From an uncultured Acidobacteriia bacterium (GTDB taxonomy: Bacteria > Acidobacteriota > Terriglobia > Bryobacterales > Bryobacteraceae), in assembly GCA_903900705.1 (NCBI GenBank), contig CAIUOG010000168.1, positions 1-39,223 on the forward strand: a DNA stretch of 39,223 bases, in the 5' to 3' direction. The notes below the pieces were generated by a model. The model was not told the DNA's origin and made no database searches. It saw nothing but the letters and a program-made list of their open reading frames with translations. Positions within the stretch are counted from its first letter, which is position 1, and every line of letters starts with the position of its first letter. The translations under genes and the position numbers were made by a program. Below are positions 24,859 through 33,648 of this stretch, in pieces.

Positions 24859-27800
24859 ATGTTCAGGCAAATCGCTCGCGCACTCTGCATAGTTGCGTTT
24901 CTTTCCGCCCCGCTGGCTGCACAACAGGGCAGGGGTACCATCGTTGGCACAGTTACGGATCAGAGTAACGCCGCCGTCAAAGGCGTGAAAATCACCATCC
25001 TCAACACGGATACAAACGCCGCTGTTGTCACGCAGAGCAATGGCGAGGGCTTCTACACCTCCCCGCCGCTGAGCGTCGGAAACTATCAGGTTGAGGCCGA
25101 GCATCCCGGCTTCCGCAAAGAAATCCGCAAGGGCATTCTCCTCCAGGTGGATCAGCGCGCCGAGATTTCCCTGCAACTCCAGATCGGCGCGGTGGGCGAA
25201 TCGATTTCCATCACCGCCGAAGCCTCCCTGGTGAATACGGAAAACGCCTCGGTCGGCCAGGTCATTGAGAACAAGCGCGTGGTCGACCTTCCCCTGAACG
25301 GTCGCAACGCCTTCGCCCTCGTGCAACTCGCGCCGGACGTGCATTCCAACGCCGGTCCGAATCAGAGCGGCTTTGCCGATCGCGGCACCAGCCTCAGTGA
25401 CTGGTCCATCAACGGTGGCCCCAACGCCGCCAACAACATGATGGTGGATGGCACCGTGGCCCAGAACAGCTACTATCCCGATCTCAACGCCAACCTCGCC
25501 GTGGATTCCGTCGAGGAGTTCAAAGTGCAGTCCGGCTCCATGTCGGCTGAGTATGGCTTCACCCTCGGCGGCGTGATCAACGTCGCCAGCAAGGGCGGCA
25601 CAAATCAGTATCACGGCACGCTCTACGAATTCGTCCGCAACAATAACTTCGACGCGCGCAACACCTTCTCCTCCGTGCTGCTGCCCTTCCACTACAACCA
25701 GTACGGCCTGTCTCTCGGCGGTCCCGCGCAGATCCCGCACATCTATAACGGGAAGAACAAAACCTTCTTCTTTGGCAACTGGGAACAATACAAATACATC
25801 AGCACCGGTTCCGGCATCACCTCCATGCCGCCCCTGGAGCAGCGCAACGGTGACTTCTCCACGCTCAAGACCGCCTCAGGCGTGCTGATTCCCATTTATG
25901 ACACCGCCACCACGGCAGTCAATCCCACCGGCAGCGGCTATGTCCGCAGTGTCTTCCCCGGCAACATGATTCCGGCCAGCCGCATCGACCCCGTCGCGAA
26001 GGCCATGAATCAGTTCTATCCCGCGCCCAACCTGACGCCCGCCAACGCCTTCACGCAATCGAACAATTACCTCTACAACAGCTCCGGGCTGCAGACCATG
26101 CAGCAGTACACCATCCGCGTCGATCAGCACGTCGGCGATAAGGACGTGATGTTCGCGCGCTATTCCTTCTTCAACGCCTACACGAACAACTGCCCCTGCT
26201 CACTGCCCTCTTTCGCCGTCGCGGGACGCTATGACAGCTTCGGCACCAAAAACGTTGCGGTGGATGAAACGCATACCTTCAGCAGCACGGTGATCAACGA
26301 TCTGAAACTGGGCATCGCCCGTCAGGACTTCCCGTTCCAGTCGGCCAGCTACAACCAGAACTGGCCCTCCAAACTGGGCCTTCCCGCCAGTGTGCCGAAC
26401 ACCGTCTTCCCCAGCATCTCCAATGGCTACACGGCTCTCGGCAACGGCACCGTCGGTTATCGCGGCGCTCTCACGTGGGATGCCGTGGATACCGTCACGC
26501 TCATCCTCGGCCGTCATTCCCTCAAAATCGGCGCGGACTACCGGCTTCTCTTCGGCAACAACTACCAGACCGCCACGCCTTCCGGCAGCTTCAGCTTCGC
26601 CGCCGGTCTCACCGGGAATCCGCAGAATCAGACCGGCACCGGCAGCGCCTACGCCGACTTCCTGCTCGGCGCCGTCAGCAGCGCCTCCGGCGCAACCTAT
26701 CTGGGCGAATCCGAAAAGGGCGACACCTGGAGCGCCTTCATTCAGGACGACTGGCGGCTGACCAAAACCATCAACGTCAACCTCGGTCTGCGTTACGACT
26801 ATCAGCAGCCTCCCTACGAGCGCAACTGCGGCACCAGCAATTTCAATCCCACCGCGACCAATCCCCTCGTCAACCTGAAGGGGGCCATGCAGTACGCCTG
26901 TAAGAACTACGGCAGCACGTTTCTGCTGCCGGATTACAAGGATTTCGCGCCCCGTTTCGGCATCGCCTGGGATCCCCGCGGCAATGGCAGGACCGTTGTC
27001 CGCGCCGGCTACGCCATCTTCTATCCCGGCACGTTCAATATCACTTACTTCGGCAATACGTCGGGCTTTGCCTCCACCAGCACCAGCTACAACGCTCCGG
27101 GCGGCAATTCCAATCTGCCCGCCTTCCAGCTCAGCCAGGGCTTCCCGACGCCTCTCACCCCGCCTCTCGGCTCGGCCCTCGGACCGAGCTTCCTGCTGGG
27201 TCAGGGAGTCTCTTATGACCAGCCCGGCCAGCGGACGCCGATGTCGCAGCAATGGAACGTTTCGGTGCAAAAACAGATCTGGGGCGGGTGGGTTCTTGAC
27301 GCCACTTATACCGGCAATCACGGCACCCATCTGGTGGGTGGCGGCTACAATCTCGATCAGCTCGATCCGAAGTACCTGAGCCTCGGCAATGCCCTGCAGA
27401 ACCCGGTGCCGAACCCCTACGCCAACGTCGTCCCCGGCTCTCTCGGTTCGGCCACCATCACGCAGCAGCAGTCCCTGCTCCCGTATCCGTACTACACCAG
27501 CATCGGCGTCCGCAATCCGCACCTCGGCAATTCCATTTATCACGCCGGCCTGCTCTCCGCGCAGAAGCGTTTCTCCGGCGGCCTCACGCTGCTGGCCTCC
27601 TACACCAAAGGCAAGCTCATCAGCGACAGCGTCGCCGCGCCCATCAATTTCGGCTCCATCGAGCAGGTCACCAACAACGGCTATCAGAACGGCCTCTACG
27701 CCCGCAATCTGGAGCGTTCGGTTGACCCCACAGACGTGCCACAGCGCCTCGTCATCAGCGCCGTCTATGAACTTCCCATCGGAAAAGGCAAGCTGCTCGA

Positions 27801-28284
27801 CGGGCACAACACCATCCTGAACGCCATCATCGGCGGCTGGCAGGGCCAGACCATCATCACGCTGCAGGAAGGCCTGCCCGTACTGATCTCCGGCGCATCC
27901 AACAACCTCGCCAGCCGGCCCAATTCCACCGGACAATCGGCGAAGCTGAGTAACCCCACGCAATACGCCTGGTTCAATACCTCGGTCTTCGTGAATCCGC
28001 CCAACTACACCTACGGGAACCTCGGCAGAGCCCTGCCGGACGTCCGCAATCCCGGCTTCTTCAACTGCGACTTCTCTCTCATCCGCAACACCCACATCAA
28101 AGAGAAGATCAACGCCCAGCTCCGCGCCGAGGTTTTCAATCTCGATAACCACGTCAACTTCGGCTTTGTAAACGCGGGCTTCTCGCCCGGCGCCAATGGT
28201 CTGAATGCCAGCAGCACGTTCGGAACCATCACTTCCGCCCGTGCCGCGCGCAGCCTGCAGTTGGGGATGAAGATCATATTCTAA
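24859..28284 (+). CDS. Oar-like TonB-dependent receptor with carboxypeptidase-regulatory N-terminus
   Basis: This 1141-residue outer-membrane protein has a signal peptide ending at LAAQQ. Residues 20-115 are a carboxypeptidase-regulatory-like fold (GTIVGTVTDQSNAAVKGVKITILNTDTNA...GFYTSPPLSVGNYQVEAEHPGF). The plug domain follows (VVDLPLNGRNAFALVQLAPDV, VDSVEEFKVQSGSMSAEYGFTLGGVINVASKGGTNQYHG), then a very large beta-barrel ending in aromatic-rich strands. This is the standard acidobacterial Oar-like receptor, present in many copies per genome. It likely imports a large or complexed substrate with TonB energy; nothing shows which. AGAGGAG precedes the ATG. The GntR gene starts 4 bp after its stop, so the receptor is probably co-transcribed with the regulator and the sugar-acid enzyme. 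Confidence 0.93.
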   Translation: MFRQIARALCIVAFLSAPLAAQQGRGTIVGTVTDQSNAAVKGVKITILNTDTNAAVVTQSNGEGFYTSPPLSVGNYQVEAEHPGFRKEIRKGILLQVDQRAEISLQLQIGAVGESISITAEASLVNTENASVGQVIENKRVVDLPLNGRNAFALVQLAPDVHSNAGPNQSGFADRGTSLSDWSINGGPNAANNMMVDGTVAQNSYYPDLNANLAVDSVEEFKVQSGSMSAEYGFTLGGVINVASKGGTNQYHGTLYEFVRNNNFDARNTFSSVLLPFHYNQYGLSLGGPAQIPHIYNGKNKTFFFGNWEQYKYISTGSGITSMPPLEQRNGDFSTLKTASGVLIPIYDTATTAVNPTGSGYVRSVFPGNMIPASRIDPVAKAMNQFYPAPNLTPANAFTQSNNYLYNSSGLQTMQQYTIRVDQHVGDKDVMFARYSFFNAYTNNCPCSLPSFAVAGRYDSFGTKNVAVDETHTFSSTVINDLKLGIARQDFPFQSASYNQNWPSKLGLPASVPNTVFPSISNGYTALGNGTVGYRGALTWDAVDTVTLILGRHSLKIGADYRLLFGNNYQTATPSGSFSFAAGLTGNPQNQTGTGSAYADFLLGAVSSASGATYLGESEKGDTWSAFIQDDWRLTKTINVNLGLRYDYQQPPYERNCGTSNFNPTATNPLVNLKGAMQYACKNYGSTFLLPDYKDFAPRFGIAWDPRGNGRTVVRAGYAIFYPGTFNITYFGNTSGFASTSTSYNAPGGNSNLPAFQLSQGFPTPLTPPLGSALGPSFLLGQGVSYDQPGQRTPMSQQWNVSVQKQIWGGWVLDATYTGNHGTHLVGGGYNLDQLDPKYLSLGNALQNPVPNPYANVVPGSLGSATITQQQSLLPYPYYTSIGVRNPHLGNSIYHAGLLSAQKRFSGGLTLLASYTKGKLISDSVAAPINFGSIEQVTNNGYQNGLYARNLERSVDPTDVPQRLVISAVYELPIGKGKLLDGHNTILNAIIGGWQGQTIITLQEGLPVLISGASNNLASRPNSTGQSAKLSNPTQYAWFNTSVFVNPPNYTYGNLGRALPDVRNPGFFNCDFSLIRNTHIKEKINAQLRAEVFNLDNHVNFGFVNAGFSPGANGLNASSTFGTITSARAARSLQLGMKIIF

Positions 28285-28288
28285 AGTG

Positions 28289-28981
28289 ATGAATATGGCG
28301 ACAGAGCGCGGCGTCGGGTTGGGGAGAATTGATCGTCGGCGGGCCGTCGACGACGTGCACGCGGCCATCCGCGAGGCGATCCTCACCCGGCGGTTCGCTC
28401 CGGGCATGCGGCTCAACGTCGAGGAACTCGCCGCCCAGCTGGGCGTGAGTCTCACGCCCGTCCGCAGCGCCCTGCAATTACTGGCGGCCGAAGGCATCGT
28501 GGATGTCCATTCGCGCAGCGGCACCTACGTCGCCACGCTCTCGCGGACGGATCTCGCCGAAACCTTCGATATTCGCTGTGCCCTCGAATGCCTCGCTGCC
28601 GAAGCCGCCGGACGGCTTACCGATGAGCAGATCGCAAAAGCCCGCCTGCAGCTGGGAATTCTCGCGCGACCCATTCGCAGTGAGGCCCAGCGCAAGGCGC
28701 ACGAACAGGCCAATACGGAACTGCACCAGATTGTGATTGAGGCCGCCGGCAACCGGAAGCTCGCCGAAATGTATGACAGTCTCCAGGCTCATATCGCCAT
28801 GGGCCGTCTGCACCGGCAGGATCAGACCTGGCAGTCGCGCCTCCTCGTCGAGCAGGAAGAGCATGAGGCCATCGTCGCCGCCATGGAAAAGCGCGACATC
28901 ACAGAGCTCGTGGCGGCACTGCGACGTCACATCATGCGGGCCAAGGCGGTCATGCTCGAATCGCTGCCGCAGGAAGAATAA
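28289..28981 (+). CDS. GntR-family regulator with FCD effector domain
   Basis: This protein of about 230 residues has the N-terminal winged helix of the GntR family at residues 20-85 (AIREAILTRRFAPGMRLNVEELAAQLGVSLTPVRSALQLLAAEGIVDVHSRSGTYVATLS). A mostly helical FCD-type domain follows (ETFDIRCALECLAAEAA, HEQANTELHQIVIEAAGN, EEHEAIVAAMEKRDITELVAALRRHIMRAKA). FCD regulators usually sense carboxylated metabolites such as sugar acids, and the adjacent enolase-superfamily genes, MFS carrier and DapA-family gene fit that. Possible starts are GTG 28286, ATG 28289 and ATG 28295; I use 28289. It is likely the local repressor of the flanking catabolic genes. Confidence 0.9.
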   Translation: MNMATERGVGLGRIDRRRAVDDVHAAIREAILTRRFAPGMRLNVEELAAQLGVSLTPVRSALQLLAAEGIVDVHSRSGTYVATLSRTDLAETFDIRCALECLAAEAAGRLTDEQIAKARLQLGILARPIRSEAQRKAHEQANTELHQIVIEAAGNRKLAEMYDSLQAHIAMGRLHRQDQTWQSRLLVEQEEHEAIVAAMEKRDITELVAALRRHIMRAKAVMLESLPQEE

Positions 28982-28992
28982 CTCCGAATTTC

Positions 28993-30165
28993 ATGAAAAT
29001 TGCCAAAGTCGAAGCGATTCCTTTCCATGAGGATCGTGATCGGGCCGTCGTGTCCGGCACAGCCGGGTCGCCCGCGCAATTGCAATCCGGCGCCTCCGCC
29101 TACCGCTGGGCGGAAAACTACCCGGTGCTCTATTCCACCCGCTTTGAAACCGCCCTCGTGCGCGTCACGCTCGAATCCGGTCTGTCCGGCTGGGGCGAGG
29201 CCCAGGCGCCAGTGGCCCCGGAAGTCGCCTGCGCCGTAGTGAATCACATTCTCGCGCCGGTGCTCGAAGGGCGCGAGTTCGGCGGCGACATCCTCGAAAT
29301 CGAACAGCTTTGGTGGCGCATGTATTCCGCCATGCGCGTGCGCGGCCAGACCGGCGGCTTCATGCTCGATGGCATCGCCGGCGTCGACCTCGCTCTGTGG
29401 GACCTCGCCGGCAAGCTCGCCCGCCGTTCCGTCAGCGAACTGCTCCGCGGCACGCGAACCCTGATGCCCGCCTACCTGAGTGGACTCCCCGGTCGCGACC
29501 CCGAACGCGTCCGTGAATTCGCCGCCGCCGGCTTCACCACCGTCAAGATTTTTCACGACACCGACGAAGCCTCGCTGCTGCGAAATATCGACGCCGTGCG
29601 GAAGATCCTGCCCGCCGGGGGCAGTGTGGCCGGGAGCAGTGTGGCCGGGGGCAGTGTGGCAGTCGATGCGCTCTGGCGGCTCGACGCCACCTCCGCGCCG
29701 CAACTGGCCTCGGAACTACAGGCGCGCGACTGCCGCTGGCTGGAAGCCCCGCTGGCCCCCGAAAGCGCCCGTGAGCACGGCGCTCTCGCGGCACGCGTCG
29801 GCATCCCCATAGCCCTTGGCGAAAGCTACCGCACGCTCTTCGAACTCGAGCCGTTCTTTGAAGCCTCCGCCATGGGAATCGTCCAGCCCGACCTCGGCCG
29901 CACCGGCATCACCGAAGGCCTCCGCATTGCCCGCGCCGCCCAAGCCCGCGGCCTCCAGGTGATTCCGCACGTCAGCATCGCCCTCGGCCCGCAACTCGCC
30001 GCCGCCATCCACTTCGCCGCGGCGTTGCCCAACTGCCCGCTGCTCGAATTCAACCCCACGGTGCTCGAAACCGCCAACCGTCACCTGCTCGAGCCCATCC
30101 GCATGGAAGGCGCGGCCTACCAGCTTCCCGCGGGGCCCGGCCTCGGCGTCCACCTGCGCTCCTGA
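28993..30165 (+). CDS. Enolase-superfamily enzyme, mandelate racemase subgroup (sugar-acid dehydratase-like)
   Basis: This 390-residue cytoplasmic enzyme has an N-terminal capping domain and a barrel. Metal ligands are Asp225, Glu251 and Glu277, with the 26-26 spacing of mandelate racemase. His326 (VIPHVS) matches the general base/acid His. The KxK motif on strand 2 is KIF: Lys185 is kept, but the second Lys is Phe187. A dehydratase using the His is therefore more likely than a racemase. A 15-bp unit repeated nearly three times (29620-29660) adds about 10 residues just before the Asp225 strand. The gene follows gntR by 11 bp and converges on a Tat-exported relative 6 bp away. The substrate is unknown, most likely an aldonic or uronic acid. 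Confidence 0.87.
   Translation: MKIAKVEAIPFHEDRDRAVVSGTAGSPAQLQSGASAYRWAENYPVLYSTRFETALVRVTLESGLSGWGEAQAPVAPEVACAVVNHILAPVLEGREFGGDILEIEQLWWRMYSAMRVRGQTGGFMLDGIAGVDLALWDLAGKLARRSVSELLRGTRTLMPAYLSGLPGRDPERVREFAAAGFTTVKIFHDTDEASLLRNIDAVRKILPAGGSVAGSSVAGGSVAVDALWRLDATSAPQLASELQARDCRWLEAPLAPESAREHGALAARVGIPIALGESYRTLFELEPFFEASAMGIVQPDLGRTGITEGLRIARAAQARGLQVIPHVSIALGPQLAAAIHFAAALPNCPLLEFNPTVLETANRHLLEPIRMEGAAYQLPAGPGLGVHLRS
29620..29660 (+). repeat. In-frame 15-bp tandem repeat inside the enolase-superfamily gene
   Basis: The units 29620-29634 (GGCAGTGTGGCCGGG) and 29635-29649 (one change) and a partial third copy (29650-29660) encode GSVAG-SSVAG-GSVA. Removing two units restores a continuous AGGSVAVDALWRL strand typical of the family, so this looks like a recent slippage expansion that keeps the frame. 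Confidence 0.8.
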
Positions 30166-30171
30166 AGCCTG

Positions 30172-31488
30172 CTACGCCGCGATCACTTTTCGCAGTTCCT
30201 TTTCGTCGAACTCCACGCCCAGCCCCGGGCTTTCCGACACCGTCGCATGTCCCGGCGTCCACGCGAACGGCTGCTTCAGCAGCGCATTCCCCAGCGGTCC
30301 CGCGAAGATATTGCCGCCTTCCATAATCAGGAAGTTCGGCGTCGCGCAGGCCAGGTGAATCGACGCCGAAACGTATGGCGCCGTTCCCGTGCTCACATGC
30401 GGAGCCCACAGGATTCCATGCGCGTCCGCCAGCACCGCAATCCGCTTCATCTCCGTGATGCCTCCCGCGCGGCACACGTCGGGGTTCACAATATCCACTG
30501 ACTTCTTCGCGAACAGATCGCGGAACTGGAACCGGTTCGACAGCTCTTCGCCCGCCACAATCGCCGTGTCCAGCGCATCCGCGAGCTTCGGATAGCTCTC
30601 CGTGTCATCCGGCGTCAGCGGGTCTTCCCACCACCCGATGTTGCCATTCCGGTCCAGCTCCCGGCCCACCTTGATCGCTTCATACAGCTTGTACCCGCCC
30701 AGCGAATCCACCAGCAGCTGCGCCTTGCCGCGAATCGATTCCGCCACCTCCAGCACGCGGTTCAGATCATTCGTCCCCGCGCCTTTGCTGAGGCTCATCT
30801 TCACCGCGCCGTAGCCTTCCCGCACCGCCTTCGCCGCGCTGGCCTTCAAGGCCGGAATGTCATTGCCCCCAATGCCCACGTACGTCGGAATCTCCCTCCG
30901 GTACCTGCCGCCCAGCAACTGATAAACGGGCTGCCCCGTGAACTTGCCCAGAATGTCCCACAGCGCGAGATCCGCGCCCGCGATGGCTTCGGTGTAGAAG
31001 CCGTCCGAGTACCCGCGAAGCCGCTGCGTCGAGTACATCTTCTCCCAGAGCGGCTCCACGTCCAGCGCGTTCTGCCCCAGCAGCACCGGCGCCAGCAGAT
31101 CGCTCACCACCGTCTGATGGACGCGCGGCGCGGCGGGCGCATGGCACTCGCCCCAGCCCACCAGATCCTGATTCGTCGTGATCTTCACCAGCACCGCCTG
31201 CGTGTGCCCGAAGAACCGGGACGGCGACGCGTGGTCCAGGCGGTTCCACAGACCCGGTCCCCCCGTCATCGCACCCACCGGAGGCATTTCGATCAGCTGA
31301 TCGGCGGGCCTGTTGTCGTTCGGCGTTCGCACCACAAACGCCTCCACCTTCACAATTCGCAATGGACTCGTGCCATTGCGCGCGCGGCTCACCGCCGGAT
31401 TCTGTGAGGTGCTTTGCGCCATCAGCGCGGGCATGCCCAGGCAAGGGGCCAGGGCAGGAGCAAGTTTAAGCAGGTCGCGGCGTCGCAT
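30172..31488 (-). CDS. Tat-exported enolase-superfamily enzyme, mandelate racemase subgroup
   Basis: From ATG 31488 the protein is 438 residues and starts MRRRDLLKLAPALAPCLGMPALMAQ, a twin-arginine signal. GAGGATC lies upstream. The barrel shows metal-ligand strands VDSLGGY, WWEDPL and VAGEELS, plus the catalytic His in WAPHVSTG. The KxK position reads VKMSLSKG, again without the second Lys. It is a distant paralogue of the convergent cytoplasmic enzyme. Export is unusual for this superfamily and suggests periplasmic processing of a sugar acid before uptake. The start lies 23 bp inside the 3' end of the MFS gene, so it is the third gene of the dapA-like/MFS/enolase operon. The frame extends to 31548, but that part would bury the Tat signal. 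Confidence 0.88.
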   Translation of the reverse strand: MRRRDLLKLAPALAPCLGMPALMAQSTSQNPAVSRARNGTSPLRIVKVEAFVVRTPNDNRPADQLIEMPPVGAMTGGPGLWNRLDHASPSRFFGHTQAVLVKITTNQDLVGWGECHAPAAPRVHQTVVSDLLAPVLLGQNALDVEPLWEKMYSTQRLRGYSDGFYTEAIAGADLALWDILGKFTGQPVYQLLGGRYRREIPTYVGIGGNDIPALKASAAKAVREGYGAVKMSLSKGAGTNDLNRVLEVAESIRGKAQLLVDSLGGYKLYEAIKVGRELDRNGNIGWWEDPLTPDDTESYPKLADALDTAIVAGEELSNRFQFRDLFAKKSVDIVNPDVCRAGGITEMKRIAVLADAHGILWAPHVSTGTAPYVSASIHLACATPNFLIMEGGNIFAGPLGNALLKQPFAWTPGHATVSESPGLGVEFDEKELRKVIAA

Positions 31489-32752
31489 AAATCGGATCCT
31501 CGGCGGCAGGGGGAAGCGGAAGCGGTTCGCGGACCAGAAGTCGCACAATCACCCAGGAGATCGGGTGCAGAAAGCACATGATCACAAAGACCACGGTGTA
31601 CGAATAGTGCTGCACCATCTGCCCGGTCAGGCTGGTGAACAGCGTGCCCCCCAGACCGCTTCCAAACGCAATCACGCCGGAAACGGAACCCACCACCCGC
31701 GCCGGATAGATGTCGTTGGTGATCGTCATCAGGTTGGTCTTCCAGCCCATATGCGCAAATGTAACCAGCGAGATAATCGCCATCGCCCCGGCGGCCGGAG
31801 CGTCCGGAATAAAGTAGCTCAGCGGCATCACCATCGCGAACGGCAGCAGCACCACTTTGCGTGCGCGCAGCGGTTCCCAGCCGCGCCGCACCAGCCAGCC
31901 GGAGAGCAGTCCGCCGCCAAAAGATCCAAGGTCCGCCGTCAGATAGGGCAGCCACGCAAGCATGCCCATCTGCACCATGCTGAAGTGCCGCTGCTCCACC
32001 AGATACTTCGGCAGCCAGAACAGATAGAACCACCAGACCGGGTCGGAGATGAAACGCGCCAGCAGCAACCCTCGCGTCTGCGGGGCGCGCAGCAGTGTCA
32101 TCAGACTGGTTTTCGCCGCCTCCGGATTTGCCGCCTGAACCCCTTTTCTCACCAGCGCCAGCTCTTCCGGCGTAATCATCGGATGCTTTTCCGGCAGGTA
32201 ATAAAGAATCAGCCAGAAAATCAGCCACACGAACCCCAGCGCGCCGGTGGCGACAAAGGCGTACTGCCAGCCGAAGCGGACCGTGAGCCACACCACCAAT
32301 GGCGCGGCAATAATGGCGCCCACAGCCGAACCCGCGTTCAGCAGGCCATTCACAAAGCCCTTCTCCGTGGCCGGATACCATTCCGAAATCGCCCGGAACC
32401 CGGCCATGAAATTCCCCGGTTCCCCCATCCCCAGCAACGCGCGGAAGATCCCCAGTTGCAGCGCGCTGCGGGCAAACCCGTGCAGCATATTGCTGATCGA
32501 CCAGAACACCATGAACGCCGCCAGGGAAAAGCGCGTGCCCCAGCGGTCCACCAGAAAGCCGGAGCCCAGATACATCGCCGTATACGCAATCAGGAAGGCG
32601 TTGAGGATGTTCGAATACTGCACCGGCGAAAGATGCAGTTCCTTCGTGATGATGGGCGCCACCACCGACAGCGTCTGCCGGTCAATGTAGTTAATGACGG
32701 AGGAGAGGAACAGGAGCGCCGCAATGTACCAGCGGACATTCCGCAGTTTCAT
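31466..32752 (-). CDS. MFS transporter, anion/sugar-acid (ExuT/ACS-like) type
   Basis: This 428-residue, 12-helix inner-membrane carrier begins WYIAALLFLSSVINYIDRQTLSVVAPIITKEL, the characteristic start of the anion:cation symporter family that includes hexuronate and galactonate transporters (NYxDR.....AP.I..EL). FLVDRWGTRFSL is the MFS loop 2-3 motif, and RALLGMGEPGNFMAGFRAISEWYP is the family's helix 4-5 signature. It most likely brings a hexuronate or aldonate into the cell by proton symport. Its ATG overlaps the stop of the dapA-like gene by 4 bp (ATGA), and the Tat enolase-superfamily gene starts inside its 3' end, so translation of all three is tightly coupled. Confidence 0.92.
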   Translation of the reverse strand: MKLRNVRWYIAALLFLSSVINYIDRQTLSVVAPIITKELHLSPVQYSNILNAFLIAYTAMYLGSGFLVDRWGTRFSLAAFMVFWSISNMLHGFARSALQLGIFRALLGMGEPGNFMAGFRAISEWYPATEKGFVNGLLNAGSAVGAIIAAPLVVWLTVRFGWQYAFVATGALGFVWLIFWLILYYLPEKHPMITPEELALVRKGVQAANPEAAKTSLMTLLRAPQTRGLLLARFISDPVWWFYLFWLPKYLVEQRHFSMVQMGMLAWLPYLTADLGSFGGGLLSGWLVRRGWEPLRARKVVLLPFAMVMPLSYFIPDAPAAGAMAIISLVTFAHMGWKTNLMTITNDIYPARVVGSVSGVIAFGSGLGGTLFTSLTGQMVQHYSYTVVFVIMCFLHPISWVIVRLLVREPLPLPPAAEDPIYATPRPA

Positions 32753-33648
32753 GCCCGATCCTGAGCCGCGATCCGGTCCACCAGAAAGTTCAGTTCCCCG
32801 GCCGCTTTCCCGTCAATCCGTCCCGTGGGGTGACGGACCACCGGGCACGCGATCACACCCGCCCGGTGCAGATTGTGCTTCATCGCGGAAACGCCCAGAC
32901 CCGGCTGCAACTCGAAACGAATCAATGGCAGAATGCGCGTGAACACGTTCCACGCCTCTTCCCGGTCCCCGGCTTCCAGCGCCTTCCAGATCTGAACGAA
33001 ATGCCCGATCATGTCGCTGCCCGGCATAATCCCGGTCGCGCCCCGGTCGAATTCCTCAATCAGAAAATTGCCGTTCAGACCACCGAATGCCGAAATCCCC
33101 CCGAGTTGCTGCACCGCCGAGACCTTCGGCGCGGTCGGCGGCGCTTCCACCTTGGCGTAAACAACGTTTTCAATCTCGCGCCCCATCCGGCAGAGCAGCG
33201 CGGCGGGCATCACCACCTGCGTCATCAGCGGCGCGTCCTGTACCATGATCGGTATATGCACGGCCTTCGAGATCGAGTCGAAGTAATGCATCAGCCCCTC
33301 GGCGTCGGTCTTCATGAAAGAGGGCGGCAACACCATCAGCGCATCGGCGCCCAGATCCTCGGCCTTTCGGCTCAGTTCCACCGCAATCTGCGTGCCGGAA
33401 TGGCCTGTGCTCGCAATCAGCGGCACCTCCGGACCCGCCACCTCCCGCACCAGGCGAAGCAGTTCCATCCGCTCCGCATCCGTCAGCGCATACCCCTCGC
33501 TGGCGTTGCCGAACAGACCGAGTCCGTGCGCGCCCTGGGCAAGCAGGTGGCGCACAAGGTTTGACTGACTTTCCCGATCCAGAGAGCCGTCCTCATGGAA
33601 GGTTGTGTTCAGAATGGGAAAGACGCCGCGCAGCACTTTGGATGACAT
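32749..33648 (-). CDS. DapA-family Schiff-base aldolase/dehydratase
   Basis: This 299-residue TIM-barrel enzyme belongs to the dihydrodipicolinate synthase/N-acetylneuraminate lyase family. The Schiff-base Lys is Lys166 (VVYAKVEAP). The substrate-loop motif GLFGNASEGYALTDAER matches the G..GE..L....R signature with Asn-Ala-Ser in place of T-T-G. The conserved Tyr of YNVP (Tyr133 in E. coli DapA) is missing; the segment reads MVQDAP (Gln137). True lysine biosynthesis is therefore unlikely, and a 2-keto-3-deoxy-sugar-acid aldolase or dehydratase fits better. It leads an operon with the MFS carrier and the exported enolase-superfamily enzyme, which would supply such a keto acid. A good promoter precedes it. 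Confidence 0.87.
   Translation of the reverse strand: MSSKVLRGVFPILNTTFHEDGSLDRESQSNLVRHLLAQGAHGLGLFGNASEGYALTDAERMELLRLVREVAGPEVPLIASTGHSGTQIAVELSRKAEDLGADALMVLPPSFMKTDAEGLMHYFDSISKAVHIPIMVQDAPLMTQVVMPAALLCRMGREIENVVYAKVEAPPTAPKVSAVQQLGGISAFGGLNGNFLIEEFDRGATGIMPGSDMIGHFVQIWKALEAGDREEAWNVFTRILPLIRFELQPGLGVSAMKHNLHRAGVIACPVVRHPTGRIDGKAAGELNFLVDRIAAQDRA

Noticed and set aside
26200-28524. 774-codon minus-strand frame opposite the Oar-like receptor and gntR
   Set aside because: It spans two genuine genes, has no domain, and its composition is a mirror of the receptor codons.
32749-33648. Lysine-pathway dapA
   Set aside because: The catalytic Tyr and substrate-loop threonines are missing, and the operon context is catabolic.
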